This document shows, piece by piece, positions 16,588-25,190 of a stretch of 64,000 bases of DNA. The stretch is from an uncultured Eubacteriales bacterium (GTDB lineage: Bacteria > Bacillota > Clostridia > Oscillospirales > Oscillospiraceae): positions 1 to 64,000 of the forward strand of contig URDJ01000009.1 in NCBI GenBank assembly GCA_900546615.1, read 5' to 3'. Each line of letters begins with the position of its first letter. Within the stretch, counting starts at the first letter, position 1. Position numbers and translations under genes: made by a program. The notes beneath the pieces are model-generated. The model was not told the DNA's origin and searched no databases. It worked only from the letters and a program-made list of their open reading frames with translations.

Positions 16588-18624
16588 ATGGCACGAAAGA
16601 ATACAGACCCCATCGATAAGAAGGCCGTTGAGTCAAAAGATACTGCGTCTCCCGCTGAGCAGGCCAAGGCCCCTGCTGAGAAGAAGACCGCTTCCGCCGC
16701 GAAGAAACCCGCGTCTGCTGCAAAAAAGCCCGCGTCTGCTGCGAAGAAGGCTGCCGAGAGCGCAGCCCCTGCCTCAGAAAAGGCAGCACCCGCAGAGGAG
16801 AAGGCAGCGCCCGTGAAAAAGGCCGCGCCTGCGAAGAAAACCGCCGCTTCCGAGAAGAAGCCCGCTGCGGAGAAGAAGCCCGCCGCAAAGAAGGCCGCAT
16901 CTTCTGAGAAAAAACCCGCCGCGAAAAAGACGGCGTCCAAAAAGACCGCGTCCGTCGTCGAGAACGTGGCCCCCATAGTCGAGGAGACCGCACCCGTCGT
17001 CGAGGCCGCTCCGGTCGTTGAGGAGGTCGCTGCCGTTGCCGAGGCCGCTCCGGTCGTCGAGGAGCAGGTCGTCGAGACTGCGCCGGTCGTTGAGGATGCG
17101 GTGCCGGTCGTTGAGAAGACCGCGCCTGTTGTTGAGGAGGTACAGCCCGTGAATGTCATGACCGATCTGCCGCGCAGGAGCATAGCGTTTATCGGCTCCG
17201 AGTGCCACCCCTTCGTCAAGACCGGCGGTCTGGGCGACGTCATGTACGCCCTGCCCCGCGAGCTGGCGAGGCTCAACTGCGACGTGCGCGTCATACTCCC
17301 CCGTTACGCCTGCATCCCGCAGGAGTATCAGGACAAGATGGTCTACCGCGGCGAGTTCTACATGGACCTCGGCAAGACCGGCCGCGATTACTATGTCGGC
17401 ATCATGGAATATGTGCACGACGGCGTCGTTTATGACTTCATTGACAATCAGGAGTTCTTCTCCTCCGGCAATCCCTATCTGAACCTCGTTGACGACATCC
17501 CGAAGTACTGCTATTTCAGCAAGGCCGCGCTGGCCGCGCTCAACTATATGAACTGGATACCCGACATCGTCCACTGCCACGACTGGCAGGCGGCGCTCGT
17601 GCCGGTGTATCTGCGCACGCTGTTCAAGGATTCCCCGGTGGGCCGCGCGAAGTCGATACTCACCATCCACAACCTGCGCTTCCAGGGCATTTACAATATC
17701 CCGACCATCCAGTACTGGTCCGGTCTGCCCGACGAGGTCTTCAACATGGGCGCGCTGCAGCAGGACTACGTGAACGCCAACATGCTCAAGGGCGGTCTCG
17801 CCTACGCGGACCGCATCACCACCGTGAGCGGCACCTACGCGTACGAGATCCAGACCCCCGAGTACGGCGAGAAGCTTGAGGACCACCTGCGTTATCACAA
17901 CTGGAAGCTTCGCGGCATTGTTAACGGCATCGACTATGAGATGTGGGATCCCGAGAAGGACGCGGCGCTCTTTGAGAACTACGGCCTCGGCAATGTACTG
18001 GAGCACAAGATGGCCAATAAGCGTGCGCTCCAGCGCGAGCTGGGCCTCGAGGAGGACGAGGGCAAGTTTGTCATCGGTCTCATCTCGCGGCTGACGAACC
18101 AGAAGGGCCTCGACCTTGTGAGCAGCATCATCCCGCAGGTGCTCGACGGCAACACGCAGGTCGTCGTGCTCGGCACGGGTGACGGGCAGTATGAGGACAC
18201 CTTCCGCTGGTATGAGGCGACGAACCGCGGCACCTTCTGCGCCTGCATCCAGTACGACGAGGCGAGGGCGCACAGGATCTACGCAGGTTCCGACGCGCTG
18301 CTGGTGCCGTCGAGGTTCGAGCCCTGCGGCCTGACCCAGCTCAACGCCATGCACTACGGCACCCTGCCCATCGTGCGCGAGACCGGCGGGCTGAAGGACA
18401 CGGTCGAGCCGTACAACAACTTCACGGGCGACGGCAACGGCTTCACCTTCGACCGCTACGACGCAGGCCTGCTGCTCGACGCCATTAACCGCGCGAAGAC
18501 GGTGTACTTCACGAACCGCTATCACTGGGACGAGGTAGTCCAGCGCGACATGGCCAAGGACGTCTCCTGGGCCAACTCCGCGAGGCAGTACAAGGACCTC
18601 TACCTCGAGCTGACGCAGTGGTGA
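16588..18624 (+). CDS. glgA: Glycogen (starch) synthase with long Lys/Ala/Pro-rich N-terminal extension
   Basis: A 678-residue protein from ATG 16588 (AAAGGAAG upstream). Residues 1 to about 122 are a low-complexity, histone-H1-like segment of AAKKPA-type repeats. Residues 123-190 are a Val/Glu/Ala/Pro-rich acidic repeat (APVVEE). From about 198 there is a complete GT5 glycogen synthase: ECHPFVKTGGLGDVMYALP (ADP-glucose binding KTGGL), HCHDWQAALVP, and PSRFEPCGLTQL near the C-terminus. The catalytic part has the normal length (about 480 residues). It extends alpha-1,4-glucan from a nucleotide-glucose donor. No other glycogen genes are in the window. The extension could bind nucleic acid, polyphosphate or glycogen (inference). 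Confidence 0.9.
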   Translation: MARKNTDPIDKKAVESKDTASPAEQAKAPAEKKTASAAKKPASAAKKPASAAKKAAESAAPASEKAAPAEEKAAPVKKAAPAKKTAASEKKPAAEKKPAAKKAASSEKKPAAKKTASKKTASVVENVAPIVEETAPVVEAAPVVEEVAAVAEAAPVVEEQVVETAPVVEDAVPVVEKTAPVVEEVQPVNVMTDLPRRSIAFIGSECHPFVKTGGLGDVMYALPRELARLNCDVRVILPRYACIPQEYQDKMVYRGEFYMDLGKTGRDYYVGIMEYVHDGVVYDFIDNQEFFSSGNPYLNLVDDIPKYCYFSKAALAALNYMNWIPDIVHCHDWQAALVPVYLRTLFKDSPVGRAKSILTIHNLRFQGIYNIPTIQYWSGLPDEVFNMGALQQDYVNANMLKGGLAYADRITTVSGTYAYEIQTPEYGEKLEDHLRYHNWKLRGIVNGIDYEMWDPEKDAALFENYGLGNVLEHKMANKRALQRELGLEEDEGKFVIGLISRLTNQKGLDLVSSIIPQVLDGNTQVVVLGTGDGQYEDTFRWYEATNRGTFCACIQYDEARAHRIYAGSDALLVPSRFEPCGLTQLNAMHYGTLPIVRETGGLKDTVEPYNNFTGDGNGFTFDRYDAGLLLDAINRAKTVYFTNRYHWDEVVQRDMAKDVSWANSARQYKDLYLELTQW

Positions 18625-18644
18625 GAAACCAGGACAAAAACACG

Positions 18645-18683
18645 ACATCCGGCAGGGATCAGCCCCTGCCGGATGTTTTTTTA
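18645..18683 (+). terminator. Intrinsic terminator of glgA
   Basis: The stem ACATCCGGCAGGG...CCCTGCCGGATGT is followed by seven T. Confidence 0.9.
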
Positions 18684-18797
18684 TTTGCCGCCGCTGCACG
18701 GGCAGCTCGCCGTATGCAACTGCCGGCATCTTCTTGAGCGCTCTCGATCCAACGGGATATATGTGCCGCTGTCCCGATGTTTTTTCACAGGCTGGGT

Positions 18798-19016
18798 TCA
18801 AGTTTCGCCGGAATCGTCCCATTCAATTATGAAAAGCTCATTCGGCGTGCAGTTGAGCAGCTGACACAGTATCTCAATGCGTTCGAGCTTAATAGATGAT
18901 GTCTCATTATTGACCATACGGTTAAAGTTCTGATAACTCATCCCCAACTGCTTGTACAGCCAATATTTAGTCTTTCCGTTTTTCTCAAGCAGAGGAAGAA
19001 CATTCAGTCTCACCAT
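18798..19016 (-). CDS. Small Cro/CI-type HTH regulator
   Basis: A 72-residue protein. The start at ATG 19016 is chosen because GGAGG lies 8 bases upstream; an ATG at 19031 overlaps that site and is unlikely. The whole chain is an HTH_3/XRE-type domain (YKQLGMSYQNFNRMVNNE, then LERIEILCQLLNCTPNELF). Such minimal repressors usually control their own promoter. Two striking palindromes lie immediately upstream (19030-19055 and 19073-19116). The gene is AT-richer than its surroundings, which suggests acquisition. Its target genes are not evident; sigK lies divergently on the other side. Confidence 0.8.
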   Translation of the reverse strand: MVRLNVLPLLEKNGKTKYWLYKQLGMSYQNFNRMVNNETSSIKLERIEILCQLLNCTPNELFIIEWDDSGET

Positions 19017-19029
19017 ATCGAATGCCTCC

Positions 19030-19055
19030 ATTATCTAATGTATCAGTTAGATAAT
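19030..19055. promoter_or_regulatory. Palindromic operator candidate beside the HTH gene
   Basis: ATTATCTAA (19030-19038) and TTAGATAAT (19047-19055) are perfect 9-base complements separated by 8 bases. The left arm directly precedes the ribosome binding site of the HTH gene. A bound regulator would block transcription or translation start. Confidence 0.6.
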
Positions 19056-19072
19056 AGGATTTCCTCCCCTCC

Positions 19073-19116
19073 AATATATAGACTATTACATTAGCTAATG
19101 TTATAGTCTATATATT
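19073..19116. repeat. 44-base near-perfect palindrome
   Basis: The arms AATATATAGACTAT and ATAGTCTATATATT are perfect 14-base complements. The inner ACATTAGCTAATGT is itself a perfect palindrome. Only one mirrored pair mismatches (T opposite T). The core ATTAGCTAAT shares ATTA-N-CTAA with the neighbouring 19030 repeat, so both may be sites for the same protein. It lies between the HTH gene and sigK. Confidence 0.7.
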
Positions 19117-19274
19117 GCATACTACACCCGTTCCACCGGCGGCAGCGCCTGTACAATGAATTATGCCATAAAACAAGGGCTGACAGTAATTAGTCTTGTA
19201 TGACTGTGCTTGACCGCGACAAAAGTCGAAAGTGTACTTGCGGTGGGTGAATAGAATGTAGCATCATTGATAAG

Positions 19275-19979
19275 GTGGTGCTCAATTTGCTTACTGGGGC
19301 ATTTATGATGCTGCTGTCAAGCGCGTTTCTGATGCTGCGACTGGGGCCTTCGTCCGGTTCGTTCCCCAGGCCGTTGTCCGCCGCAGAGGAGCGGAAGTAT
19401 GTTGACCGCTGGCTCGCAGGCGACATCGACGCGCGCAATGTGCTCATCGAACACAATCTCCGTCTGGTCGCACACATCATCAAAAAATACTACACTCAGG
19501 CCGACGATGCCGACGATCTCATTTCCATCGGCACTATCGGCCTCATCAAGGGCATAAACACCTACCGGCCTGAAAAGGGCGTCCGGCTCGCGACCTACGC
19601 CTCGCGCTGCTGTGAAAACGAGATACTGATGTATTTCCGCTCTCAGAGGAAGTCTGCCGGGGACGTGTCGCTTTCGGAGTCCATCGATGTGGACGGGGAC
19701 GGCAACTCGCTGTCATTGATGGACATCATCTCGCAGGATGACGACATGGCTGAGCGCATAGGAGACTCGGAGACCTGCCTGCGTCTGCGCGAGCTGGTGG
19801 GGAGCGTGCTGACAGAGCGTGAGACCGAGATCATCCGCCTCCGCTATGGTCTTCTAACCGACAACCCCCTGACCCAACGAGAGACCGCCGCCCTCTGCGG
19901 CATCTCCCGCAGCTATGTGTCCCGCATCGAAAAGAAGGCGCTGGAAAAGCTTCGCTTGGCTTTGGGGGACGACATTTAG
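19275..19979 (+). CDS. sigK: Sporulation sigma factor SigK (pro-sigma-K)
   Basis: A 234-residue sigma-70-family protein. The N-terminal 25 or so residues are hydrophobic (LLTGAFMMLLSSAFLML), like the pro-sequence that is cleaved by the SpoIVFB protease. The rest matches sigma-[36 protein letters not shown], region 2 (TIGLIKGINTYRPEKG), and the region 4 helix-turn-helix (LTQRETAALCGISRSYVSRI). It directs late mother-cell transcription in sporulation. The gene is continuous, with no skin-type insertion. Start is GTG 19275 or 19278. A tandem CGACAAA/GTCGAA near 19215-19235 weakly resembles a Spo0A box. Confidence 0.92.
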   Translation: MVLNLLTGAFMMLLSSAFLMLRLGPSSGSFPRPLSAAEERKYVDRWLAGDIDARNVLIEHNLRLVAHIIKKYYTQADDADDLISIGTIGLIKGINTYRPEKGVRLATYASRCCENEILMYFRSQRKSAGDVSLSESIDVDGDGNSLSLMDIISQDDDMAERIGDSETCLRLRELVGSVLTERETEIIRLRYGLLTDNPLTQRETAALCGISRSYVSRIEKKALEKLRLALGDDI

Positions 19980-20049
19980 ACGTTGACGTTCTGTTGGCTG
20001 GATGTGTATAATTAAGGTATCATTTTCCTTTTTCGAGGAGGGATACCGG

Positions 20050-21957
20050 TTGGATATCTCTACTATCAACCGCTCCATATTTGGGCACACCAGCTTCCGC
20101 GAGGGGCAGATGTTCCTCATCTCCTCCATCCTTGAGGGCCGCGACTGCCTCGGCATCATGCCTACCGGCGGCGGCAAATCCCTCTGCTATCAGATACCCG
20201 CAATGACCCTCCCCGGCCTCACTCTTGTCATCTCTCCGCTCATCTCCCTCATGAACGATCAGGTCGCCGCGCTCAGGTTATCCGGCGTGCCCGCACTCGC
20301 CCTCAACAGCTCGCTCTCCTACAACGAGGTGAAAAACGTACAGCACAGCGTAAAAACCGGTTCCTGCAAACTCCTGTACGTTTCCCCGGAACGGCTCGAG
20401 GCTCCTAACTTCCTCGAACTCATCGAGAACACTAAAATACCCCTCGTTGCCGTCGATGAGGCCCACTGCATCTCCCAATGGGGCCAGGACTTCAGGCCGA
20501 GCTATCTGGGCATCTCCTCCTTTGTAGACCGGCTGCCCAAACGCCCGGTCGTCGCCGCCTTCACCGCCACGGCCACTGCCGAGGTCAGGGACGACATAGT
20601 CAGGCTGCTCGGCCTGGACTCCCCGAAGATCCTCGTCACAGGCTTTGACAGGCCCAACCTCTTTTTCGATGTGCTCAGTCCCCAGAACAAACGCGCGCAG
20701 CTCCTGGCCCTCATCCGCGAACGCCGCGGGAATCCGGGCATAGTCTACTGCTCCACGCGCGCCACAGTCGACAAGATCTGCGACGCCCTCCAAAAAGCCG
20801 GGTACTCCGCCGTAAAATATCACGCCGGCATGCCGGACGATGACCGGCGTGAGAATCAGGCGCTCTTTCAATACGACCGCGCGGACATCATGGTCGCGAC
20901 CAACGCCTTCGGCATGGGCATCGACAAGTCCAACGTCTCCTTCGTCATACACTACAACATGCCGAAAAGCCTCGAGGCCTACTATCAGGAGGCAGGCCGC
21001 GCCGGGCGCGACGGCAGCCCCGCCGACTGCATACTACTTTTTTCTCCCGGCGATGTCAGCACCGCACGCTATCTCATCGAGCACGACGAGGACAGCGTCA
21101 GCGCGCTTGACCCGGAGGAACGCCAGGTCGTCCGCAGGATGAATTACATCCGGCTCAGGCACATGACCGATTACTGCGGCGCGCAGGCCTGTTATCGAGG
21201 CTTCATACTCGACTATTTCGGTCAGGAACACGCTGACAGCTGCGGCAACTGCGGCAACTGTCTGGCCGGGCGCGACAGCATCGACATTACGATAGAGGCC
21301 CAGAAGGTGCTCTCCTGCGTGCACCGCATACGCGCGAAGCTGGGCTACACCGTGGGCGCGTCCACCCTTGCCGGAGTGCTCACCGGCAGCCGGGACAGCC
21401 GGATAACCGAGCTGGGGCTGGATGCCCTGCCTACCTACGGCATCATGAAGGACATGAAAAAGTCGGAAGCCAGCGGGTACATAACACTGCTCATAGAACT
21501 GGGCTATCTCAGCCGGAGCGTCAGCCACGGGGCCATCGAGACTACCCAAAAGGCCGCCGGAGTGCTGTTCGGCGGCGAGAAGGTAGTAGCGCTCGTAAAG
21601 CGCAAAAGCTCCGGCAAAAAGGCGCGGGAGAGCGCGAAAAAGCCGGTCAAAGCTCCGGTAGAGTCGGGCGCGAGGGCCCCCTCCGTCAGCCGCGCGCCAT
21701 CAGTCAGGCCCGAACCCGAGCCGGAGCCGGAGCACGATGTGGACGCCCTGTTCGAGCGGCTCAGGAGGGTCAGGACGGAGCTGGCCCGGGAGGGCAGGAT
21801 ACCGCCGTACATGGTCTTCTCCGACGCGACCCTCCGGGACATGGCCCGCAGGGCGCCCATGACCCCCGACGAGCTGCTCGAAGTCAGCGGCGTCGGGGCC
21901 TACAAGCTCGAAAAATACGGCTCGGCCTTCCTCGAGGAGCTGCAAAAGGGCGTCTGA
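20050..21957 (+). CDS. recQ: ATP-dependent DNA helicase RecQ
   Basis: A 635-residue protein. I place the start at TTG 20050 because GAGGAGGG lies just upstream; an in-frame ATG at 20002 would put that site inside the gene. Motifs: MPTGGGKSLCYQIP (Walker A), VDEAHCISQWGQDFRP (DEAH box with the RecQ aromatic loop), FTATATAEV, and TNAFGMGIDKSNV (motif V). Cysteines of the zinc subdomain follow (CGNCGNC). Residues about 560-630 form an HRDC domain. It unwinds 3'-5' in recombination and replication repair. Between the zinc part and HRDC lies a lysine/proline-rich linker. Its stop codon lies inside a terminator hairpin. Confidence 0.93.
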   Translation: MDISTINRSIFGHTSFREGQMFLISSILEGRDCLGIMPTGGGKSLCYQIPAMTLPGLTLVISPLISLMNDQVAALRLSGVPALALNSSLSYNEVKNVQHSVKTGSCKLLYVSPERLEAPNFLELIENTKIPLVAVDEAHCISQWGQDFRPSYLGISSFVDRLPKRPVVAAFTATATAEVRDDIVRLLGLDSPKILVTGFDRPNLFFDVLSPQNKRAQLLALIRERRGNPGIVYCSTRATVDKICDALQKAGYSAVKYHAGMPDDDRRENQALFQYDRADIMVATNAFGMGIDKSNVSFVIHYNMPKSLEAYYQEAGRAGRDGSPADCILLFSPGDVSTARYLIEHDEDSVSALDPEERQVVRRMNYIRLRHMTDYCGAQACYRGFILDYFGQEHADSCGNCGNCLAGRDSIDITIEAQKVLSCVHRIRAKLGYTVGASTLAGVLTGSRDSRITELGLDALPTYGIMKDMKKSEASGYITLLIELGYLSRSVSHGAIETTQKAAGVLFGGEKVVALVKRKSSGKKARESAKKPVKAPVESGARAPSVSRAPSVRPEPEPEPEHDVDALFERLRRVRTELAREGRIPPYMVFSDATLRDMARRAPMTPDELLEVSGVGAYKLEKYGSAFLEELQKGV

Positions 21958-22017
21958 ACGGACGCCCTTTTGCTGTTCGTCCAGAAGCTGAAAAAGGGCG
22001 TCCGTTCAGACGCCCTT
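21944..22017. terminator. Pair of mirror-image terminator hairpins
   Basis: The 24-base hairpin at 21946-21969 overlaps the recQ stop. It is repeated as its exact reverse complement at 21994-22017. Each copy folds alone (AAGGGCGTC/GACGCCCTT). The two can also pair with each other into one longer structure. The second is followed by a T run, so it should act as the terminator before the two-component operon. Confidence 0.8.
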
Positions 22018-22030
22018 GATTTTTTCAGAG

Positions 22031-22059
22031 TTGACACAGAGAATACATACGGGTACCCT
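22031..22059 (+). promoter_or_regulatory. Putative promoter of the two-component operon
   Basis: TTGACA (22031-22036), a 17-base spacer and TACCCT (22054-22059). The -10 is poor. It lies directly after the terminator and 24 bases before the response regulator ATG. Confidence 0.45.
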
Positions 22060-22082
22060 AAACTTATGGCGAGGGGAGGCGG

Positions 22083-22760
22083 ATGCCTGTGGACAGCAGG
22101 ATACTGATAGTCGAGGACGAGGCAAAGCTGCGGGAGGTGCTCTGCGACTACTTCCGCAGCCGGGGCGACATGCCCTTCGAGGCCGAAAACGGTATGCGTG
22201 CGCTGGAGCTTATCGAGGACGCGGAGTTTGACGCCGTGCTGCTGGATATCATGATGCCGGAGCTGGACGGGCTTTCCGTCTGCCGCGCCCTGCGCCGGGA
22301 CAACGACGTGCCGATAATACTGCTCACCGCGCTCTCCGACGAGGAGGACAAGCTGCTCGGCTATGAGCTGGGCGCGGACGACTATGTGACGAAGCCCTTC
22401 TCGCTCTCGGTGCTCTACGCCAAGACGGCGGCGCTCATAAAGCGCAGCCGCCGGCAGGTGCTCACGGGCGACCGCATGGAGGCCGGCGGCATCGTGCTCG
22501 AGGACTCGACCCGGCGCGTCTGGGCAGACGGGCGCGAGCTTGCGCTCACTCCGAAGGAATATTCCCTGCTGCGCTGCCTCATGATAAACCGCGGGCTTGT
22601 GATGAGCCGCGAGCAGCTGCTGGTGAAGTGCTGGGGCTACGACTACGAGGGCGAGGCCCGCGCCGTGGACACGCACATAAAGCGCCTGCGCGAGAAGCTG
22701 GGCGAGAGCGCCGCCTGCATCAAGACCGTTATCAAGGCCGGCTACCGGCTGGAGGGCTGA
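22083..22760 (+). CDS. OmpR-family response regulator
   Basis: A 225-residue protein starting at ATG 22083 behind GAGGGGAGG. The receiver domain (1 to about 118) shows the acidic pair (IVEDEAK), phospho-acceptor aspartate (AVLLDIMMPELDG) and the conserved lysine (VTKPFS). The C-terminal winged helix (about 130-225) shows LTPKEYSLLRCLM and VDTHIKRLREKLG. It binds DNA when phosphorylated by its partner kinase, encoded 2 bases downstream. The regulon is unknown; no transporter gene adjoins the pair to hint at the signal. Confidence 0.9.
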   Translation: MPVDSRILIVEDEAKLREVLCDYFRSRGDMPFEAENGMRALELIEDAEFDAVLLDIMMPELDGLSVCRALRRDNDVPIILLTALSDEEDKLLGYELGADDYVTKPFSLSVLYAKTAALIKRSRRQVLTGDRMEAGGIVLEDSTRRVWADGRELALTPKEYSLLRCLMINRGLVMSREQLLVKCWGYDYEGEARAVDTHIKRLREKLGESAACIKTVIKAGYRLEG

Positions 22761-22762
22761 AC

Positions 22763-24712
22763 ATGAGGCGGAAAGAAAAGGCCCCGCCGCGCTCGGCGAA
22801 GGCCGCGGCGCTGCTCATCTGCGCCGCCGTGTTCCTCACCTGGGCAGTTTCGATGTTCTGCGTCACGCTCGTGGCCAAGGGCTTTGCGCAGGAGCGGTAC
22901 GACAGCGCGAACGAAGTCAATGCCAGCCTGATAGCGGACTGGTGCTTTGACCGCACGCCCGGCGCCGGCCTGAGCGGGATGGCAAACCACGAGGACAGCC
23001 GGTTCTGGGAGGCGGCGGCCTATGGCGCACGCATCGGCGGTCTCAGCCCCGGGAGCTTTTACGGCAAGGCCGAAAGCTTGCCGGTATATTCCGCCGCCGC
23101 GATTTACGACGCCGACGGGCAGCTCATAGAGTGCAGCTGGCGGGACTTCATGTACTTTCAATATCTCACGCCGGAGCAGCTCGTCTCCGGCGACGCGGGC
23201 GAGGGTTATGCCCGGGCTTTTATCGACGCCTCCCTGCTCACGTCGGAGGGGGCCGAGGCCATACGCGCCGGCGCCGTCGGCTTCGTGCTGGCCCTGCGCT
23301 TCACCGGCACCTTCGACGGTAAGGAGTTCGCGCCCAGCCTCATAGAGTTTTTCGACTACGACGACTACAGAGCTCAGACGACCGTCGCGGACTACGACGC
23401 CGCCGAGCTGCTAAGCTCCGAAGACGCCGTGTGGAGCGTCCTGTACTCCGACCCCGGCGCGCTCCCCGAAGGCGCGGAGCCCGTCACCCTCTATGCGCGG
23501 CGCGCCGAGGTCTGCATATACGAGCCCTCCCCCGCCTTCTCGTTTGATGGTGAGGACTACGCCGGCCTCGCCGACTTCGTTTCCAAGGCAGGCCCGGGCT
23601 TCAAAGACGGCTGCGAGCCGATTCTGTACTATCTCGCCTCCGACGAGCTGTGCGTCTCGGTCTGCCACATCTACAACTTTGACGGCGGGACTGGGTACTC
23701 GTCCAATATCTACAGCGAGAACATCAGCTCAGGCGAGGTCGAGGTGGAGCACTACATCGTGTGCGCGTCGTACTTTTCGCCCTGGGGGAGCGCGGTGCGC
23801 GAGTTGTGGCGGCTGTATCTCGTGAGCTTCCTGCTCGCGGCGGCGCTGGCGCTCTTTGTTAACAGGCGCATACGGCGGCGGCTCATCACCCCGGCGCGCT
23901 ATGCGGGCGACGCGCTCATGCACGGCGGCAGGCCGGACTGGTGGGAAGGCGCGGACTGGCGCTGGCTCGAGGCCGTGCAGCTGCGCGAGGGCTGCTACAA
24001 GTGCTCCGACGAGATAAAGCGCCTCGGTACCGCGCTCGACTACGCCAAGACGGCGGAGCAGGACCGGCGGCAGATGGTGTCGAACATCGCGCACGAGCTG
24101 AAGACCCCGCTGTCCGTCATACACAGCTACGCCGAGGGCCTGAAGGAACACATCGCGGAGGACAAGCGGGACAGGTATCTCGACGTCATCCTCGCCGAGG
24201 CCGAGCGCGCGGACGCGATGGTGCTGCAGATGCTCGACCTCTCGCGGCTCGAGGCGGGCAAGGTGAAGATAGCGCGCACGGAATTTTCGCTCACGGAGCT
24301 GGCCCGGGGCGTGTTCGCGAGGTTCGACATGGCGGCGCAGGCGAAGGGGCTTGTCATCGCGTTCGACTTCCCGGAGGATCTGACGGTAGCTGCGGACGAG
24401 GGGCGTCTGGCGCAGGTCATAGAGAATTTTGCCGCGAACGCGGTGAAGTACACGCCGGAGGGCGGACGCATCAAGGTCAGCGCCGCCCGGCGCAGGGACC
24501 GGACGCGTTTTGCCGTGGAAAACGACAGCCCTCCCCTGTCCTCTGAGGCGCTCGGCAAGGTGTGGGAGAGCTTCTACCGCGTGGATGAGTCCCGCTCCGG
24601 CCCCGGCACCGGCCTGGGCCTTGCCATAGCAAAGAGCATCATAGAGCTGCACGGAGGCTCCTGCGCGGCAAAAAATACCGCGTCCGGCGTGGAATTCAGC
24701 TTTGAGATATGA
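22763..24712 (+). CDS. Membrane sensor histidine kinase
   Basis: A 649-residue protein from ATG 22763, directly after the response regulator stop. Two membrane helices (about 12-35 and 355-375) enclose an extracellular sensor of over 300 residues that I do not recognise. The cytoplasmic part has the H box (NIAHELKTPLSVIHSYAEG), an N box (IENFAANAVKYTPEGG) and a G2 box (GTGLGLAIAKSIIELHGG). It autophosphorylates on the H-box histidine and passes phosphate to the adjacent regulator. The large sensor domain implies an envelope or small-molecule signal. Confidence 0.88.
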   Translation: MRRKEKAPPRSAKAAALLICAAVFLTWAVSMFCVTLVAKGFAQERYDSANEVNASLIADWCFDRTPGAGLSGMANHEDSRFWEAAAYGARIGGLSPGSFYGKAESLPVYSAAAIYDADGQLIECSWRDFMYFQYLTPEQLVSGDAGEGYARAFIDASLLTSEGAEAIRAGAVGFVLALRFTGTFDGKEFAPSLIEFFDYDDYRAQTTVADYDAAELLSSEDAVWSVLYSDPGALPEGAEPVTLYARRAEVCIYEPSPAFSFDGEDYAGLADFVSKAGPGFKDGCEPILYYLASDELCVSVCHIYNFDGGTGYSSNIYSENISSGEVEVEHYIVCASYFSPWGSAVRELWRLYLVSFLLAAALALFVNRRIRRRLITPARYAGDALMHGGRPDWWEGADWRWLEAVQLREGCYKCSDEIKRLGTALDYAKTAEQDRRQMVSNIAHELKTPLSVIHSYAEGLKEHIAEDKRDRYLDVILAEAERADAMVLQMLDLSRLEAGKVKIARTEFSLTELARGVFARFDMAAQAKGLVIAFDFPEDLTVAADEGRLAQVIENFAANAVKYTPEGGRIKVSAARRRDRTRFAVENDSPPLSSEALGKVWESFYRVDESRSGPGTGLGLAIAKSIIELHGGSCAAKNTASGVEFSFEI

Positions 24713-24731
24713 AATGTGGGGAAAATTGTTG

Positions 24732-24760
24732 TTGACAGAGGCATGTCCGCGTGGTATTAT
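24732..24760 (+). promoter_or_regulatory. Sigma-A promoter of the rplU operon
   Basis: TTGACA (24732-24737), a 17-base spacer and TATTAT (24755-24760), close to consensus. Transcription should start near 24767. Confidence 0.85.
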
Positions 24761-24766
24761 ATCAAG

Positions 24767-24843
24767 GCCGCATTGACAGGGTTTTCAAGAGGGTCCTGCC
24801 CCACCCCACAGAGCGAGTCTCTTACAGAGAGGATGAAACAGAA
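24767..24843 (+). promoter_or_regulatory. rplU leader (candidate L21 leader)
   Basis: About 77 transcribed bases lie between the promoter and the rplU ATG. A conserved structured L21 leader is known in many Firmicutes at this position and is thought to mediate feedback by L21. The sequence holds short complementary blocks (GAGGGTCCTG, GAGTCTCTTACAGAGAGG), but I cannot confirm the conserved fold by eye. Confidence 0.45.
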
Positions 24844-25155
24844 ATGAAGCATGCAGTCATCGAGACCGGCGGTAAGCAGTACCGCGTCGCGGAGGGCGAC
24901 GTCATCTACGTCGAGAAGCTCGACGCCGAGGCCGGCGCTACCGTGAAGTTCGACCGTGTTCTCGCCGTCATCGACGAGGGCAACGCCGTGTTCGGCACCC
25001 CTGTTGTCGAGGGCGCTTCCGTCACCGCCAATGTCGTCAAGAACGGCCGCGGCAAGAAGGTCCGCGTCTACAAGATGAAGCCCAAAAAGGGCTACCAGCG
25101 CACGCAGGGCCATCGTCAGCCCTACACCAAGGTCCAGATAGAGACCATCGCGTGA
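24844..25155 (+). CDS. rplU: 50S ribosomal protein L21
   Basis: A 103-residue protein from ATG 24844; a longer frame upstream runs through the promoter and leader and is not used. It begins [15 protein letters not shown] and ends with the conserved [14 protein letters not shown], full length for L21, which binds 23S rRNA in the large subunit. It is first gene of the rplU-rpmA-obgE locus. The gene usually found between rplU and rpmA in Firmicutes (the Prp protease) is absent; only 35 bases separate the two. Confidence 0.96.
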   Translation: MKHAVIETGGKQYRVAEGDVIYVEKLDAEAGATVKFDRVLAVIDEGNAVFGTPVVEGASVTANVVKNGRGKKVRVYKMKPKKGYQRTQGHRQPYTKVQIETIA

Positions 25156-25190
25156 CTTTTTCCGCACTTATGACATTGGAGGTGTAACAC

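Noticed and set aside
16774..18822. 682-codon open frame on the minus strand
   Set aside because: It is antisense to glgA and its repeats; the 'glycine-rich' part is the mirror of the AAKKPA-type coding repeats.
19215..19235. Possible Spo0A box upstream of sigK
   Set aside because: CGACAAA and GTCGAA each match only part of the consensus, and sigK is normally under mother-cell control. Mentioned in the sigK entry but not listed as a site.
21946..22017. Repeat pair considered as a CRISPR unit
   Set aside because: There are only two copies, in opposite orientation, each self-complementary and with a T run after the second: terminators, not an array.
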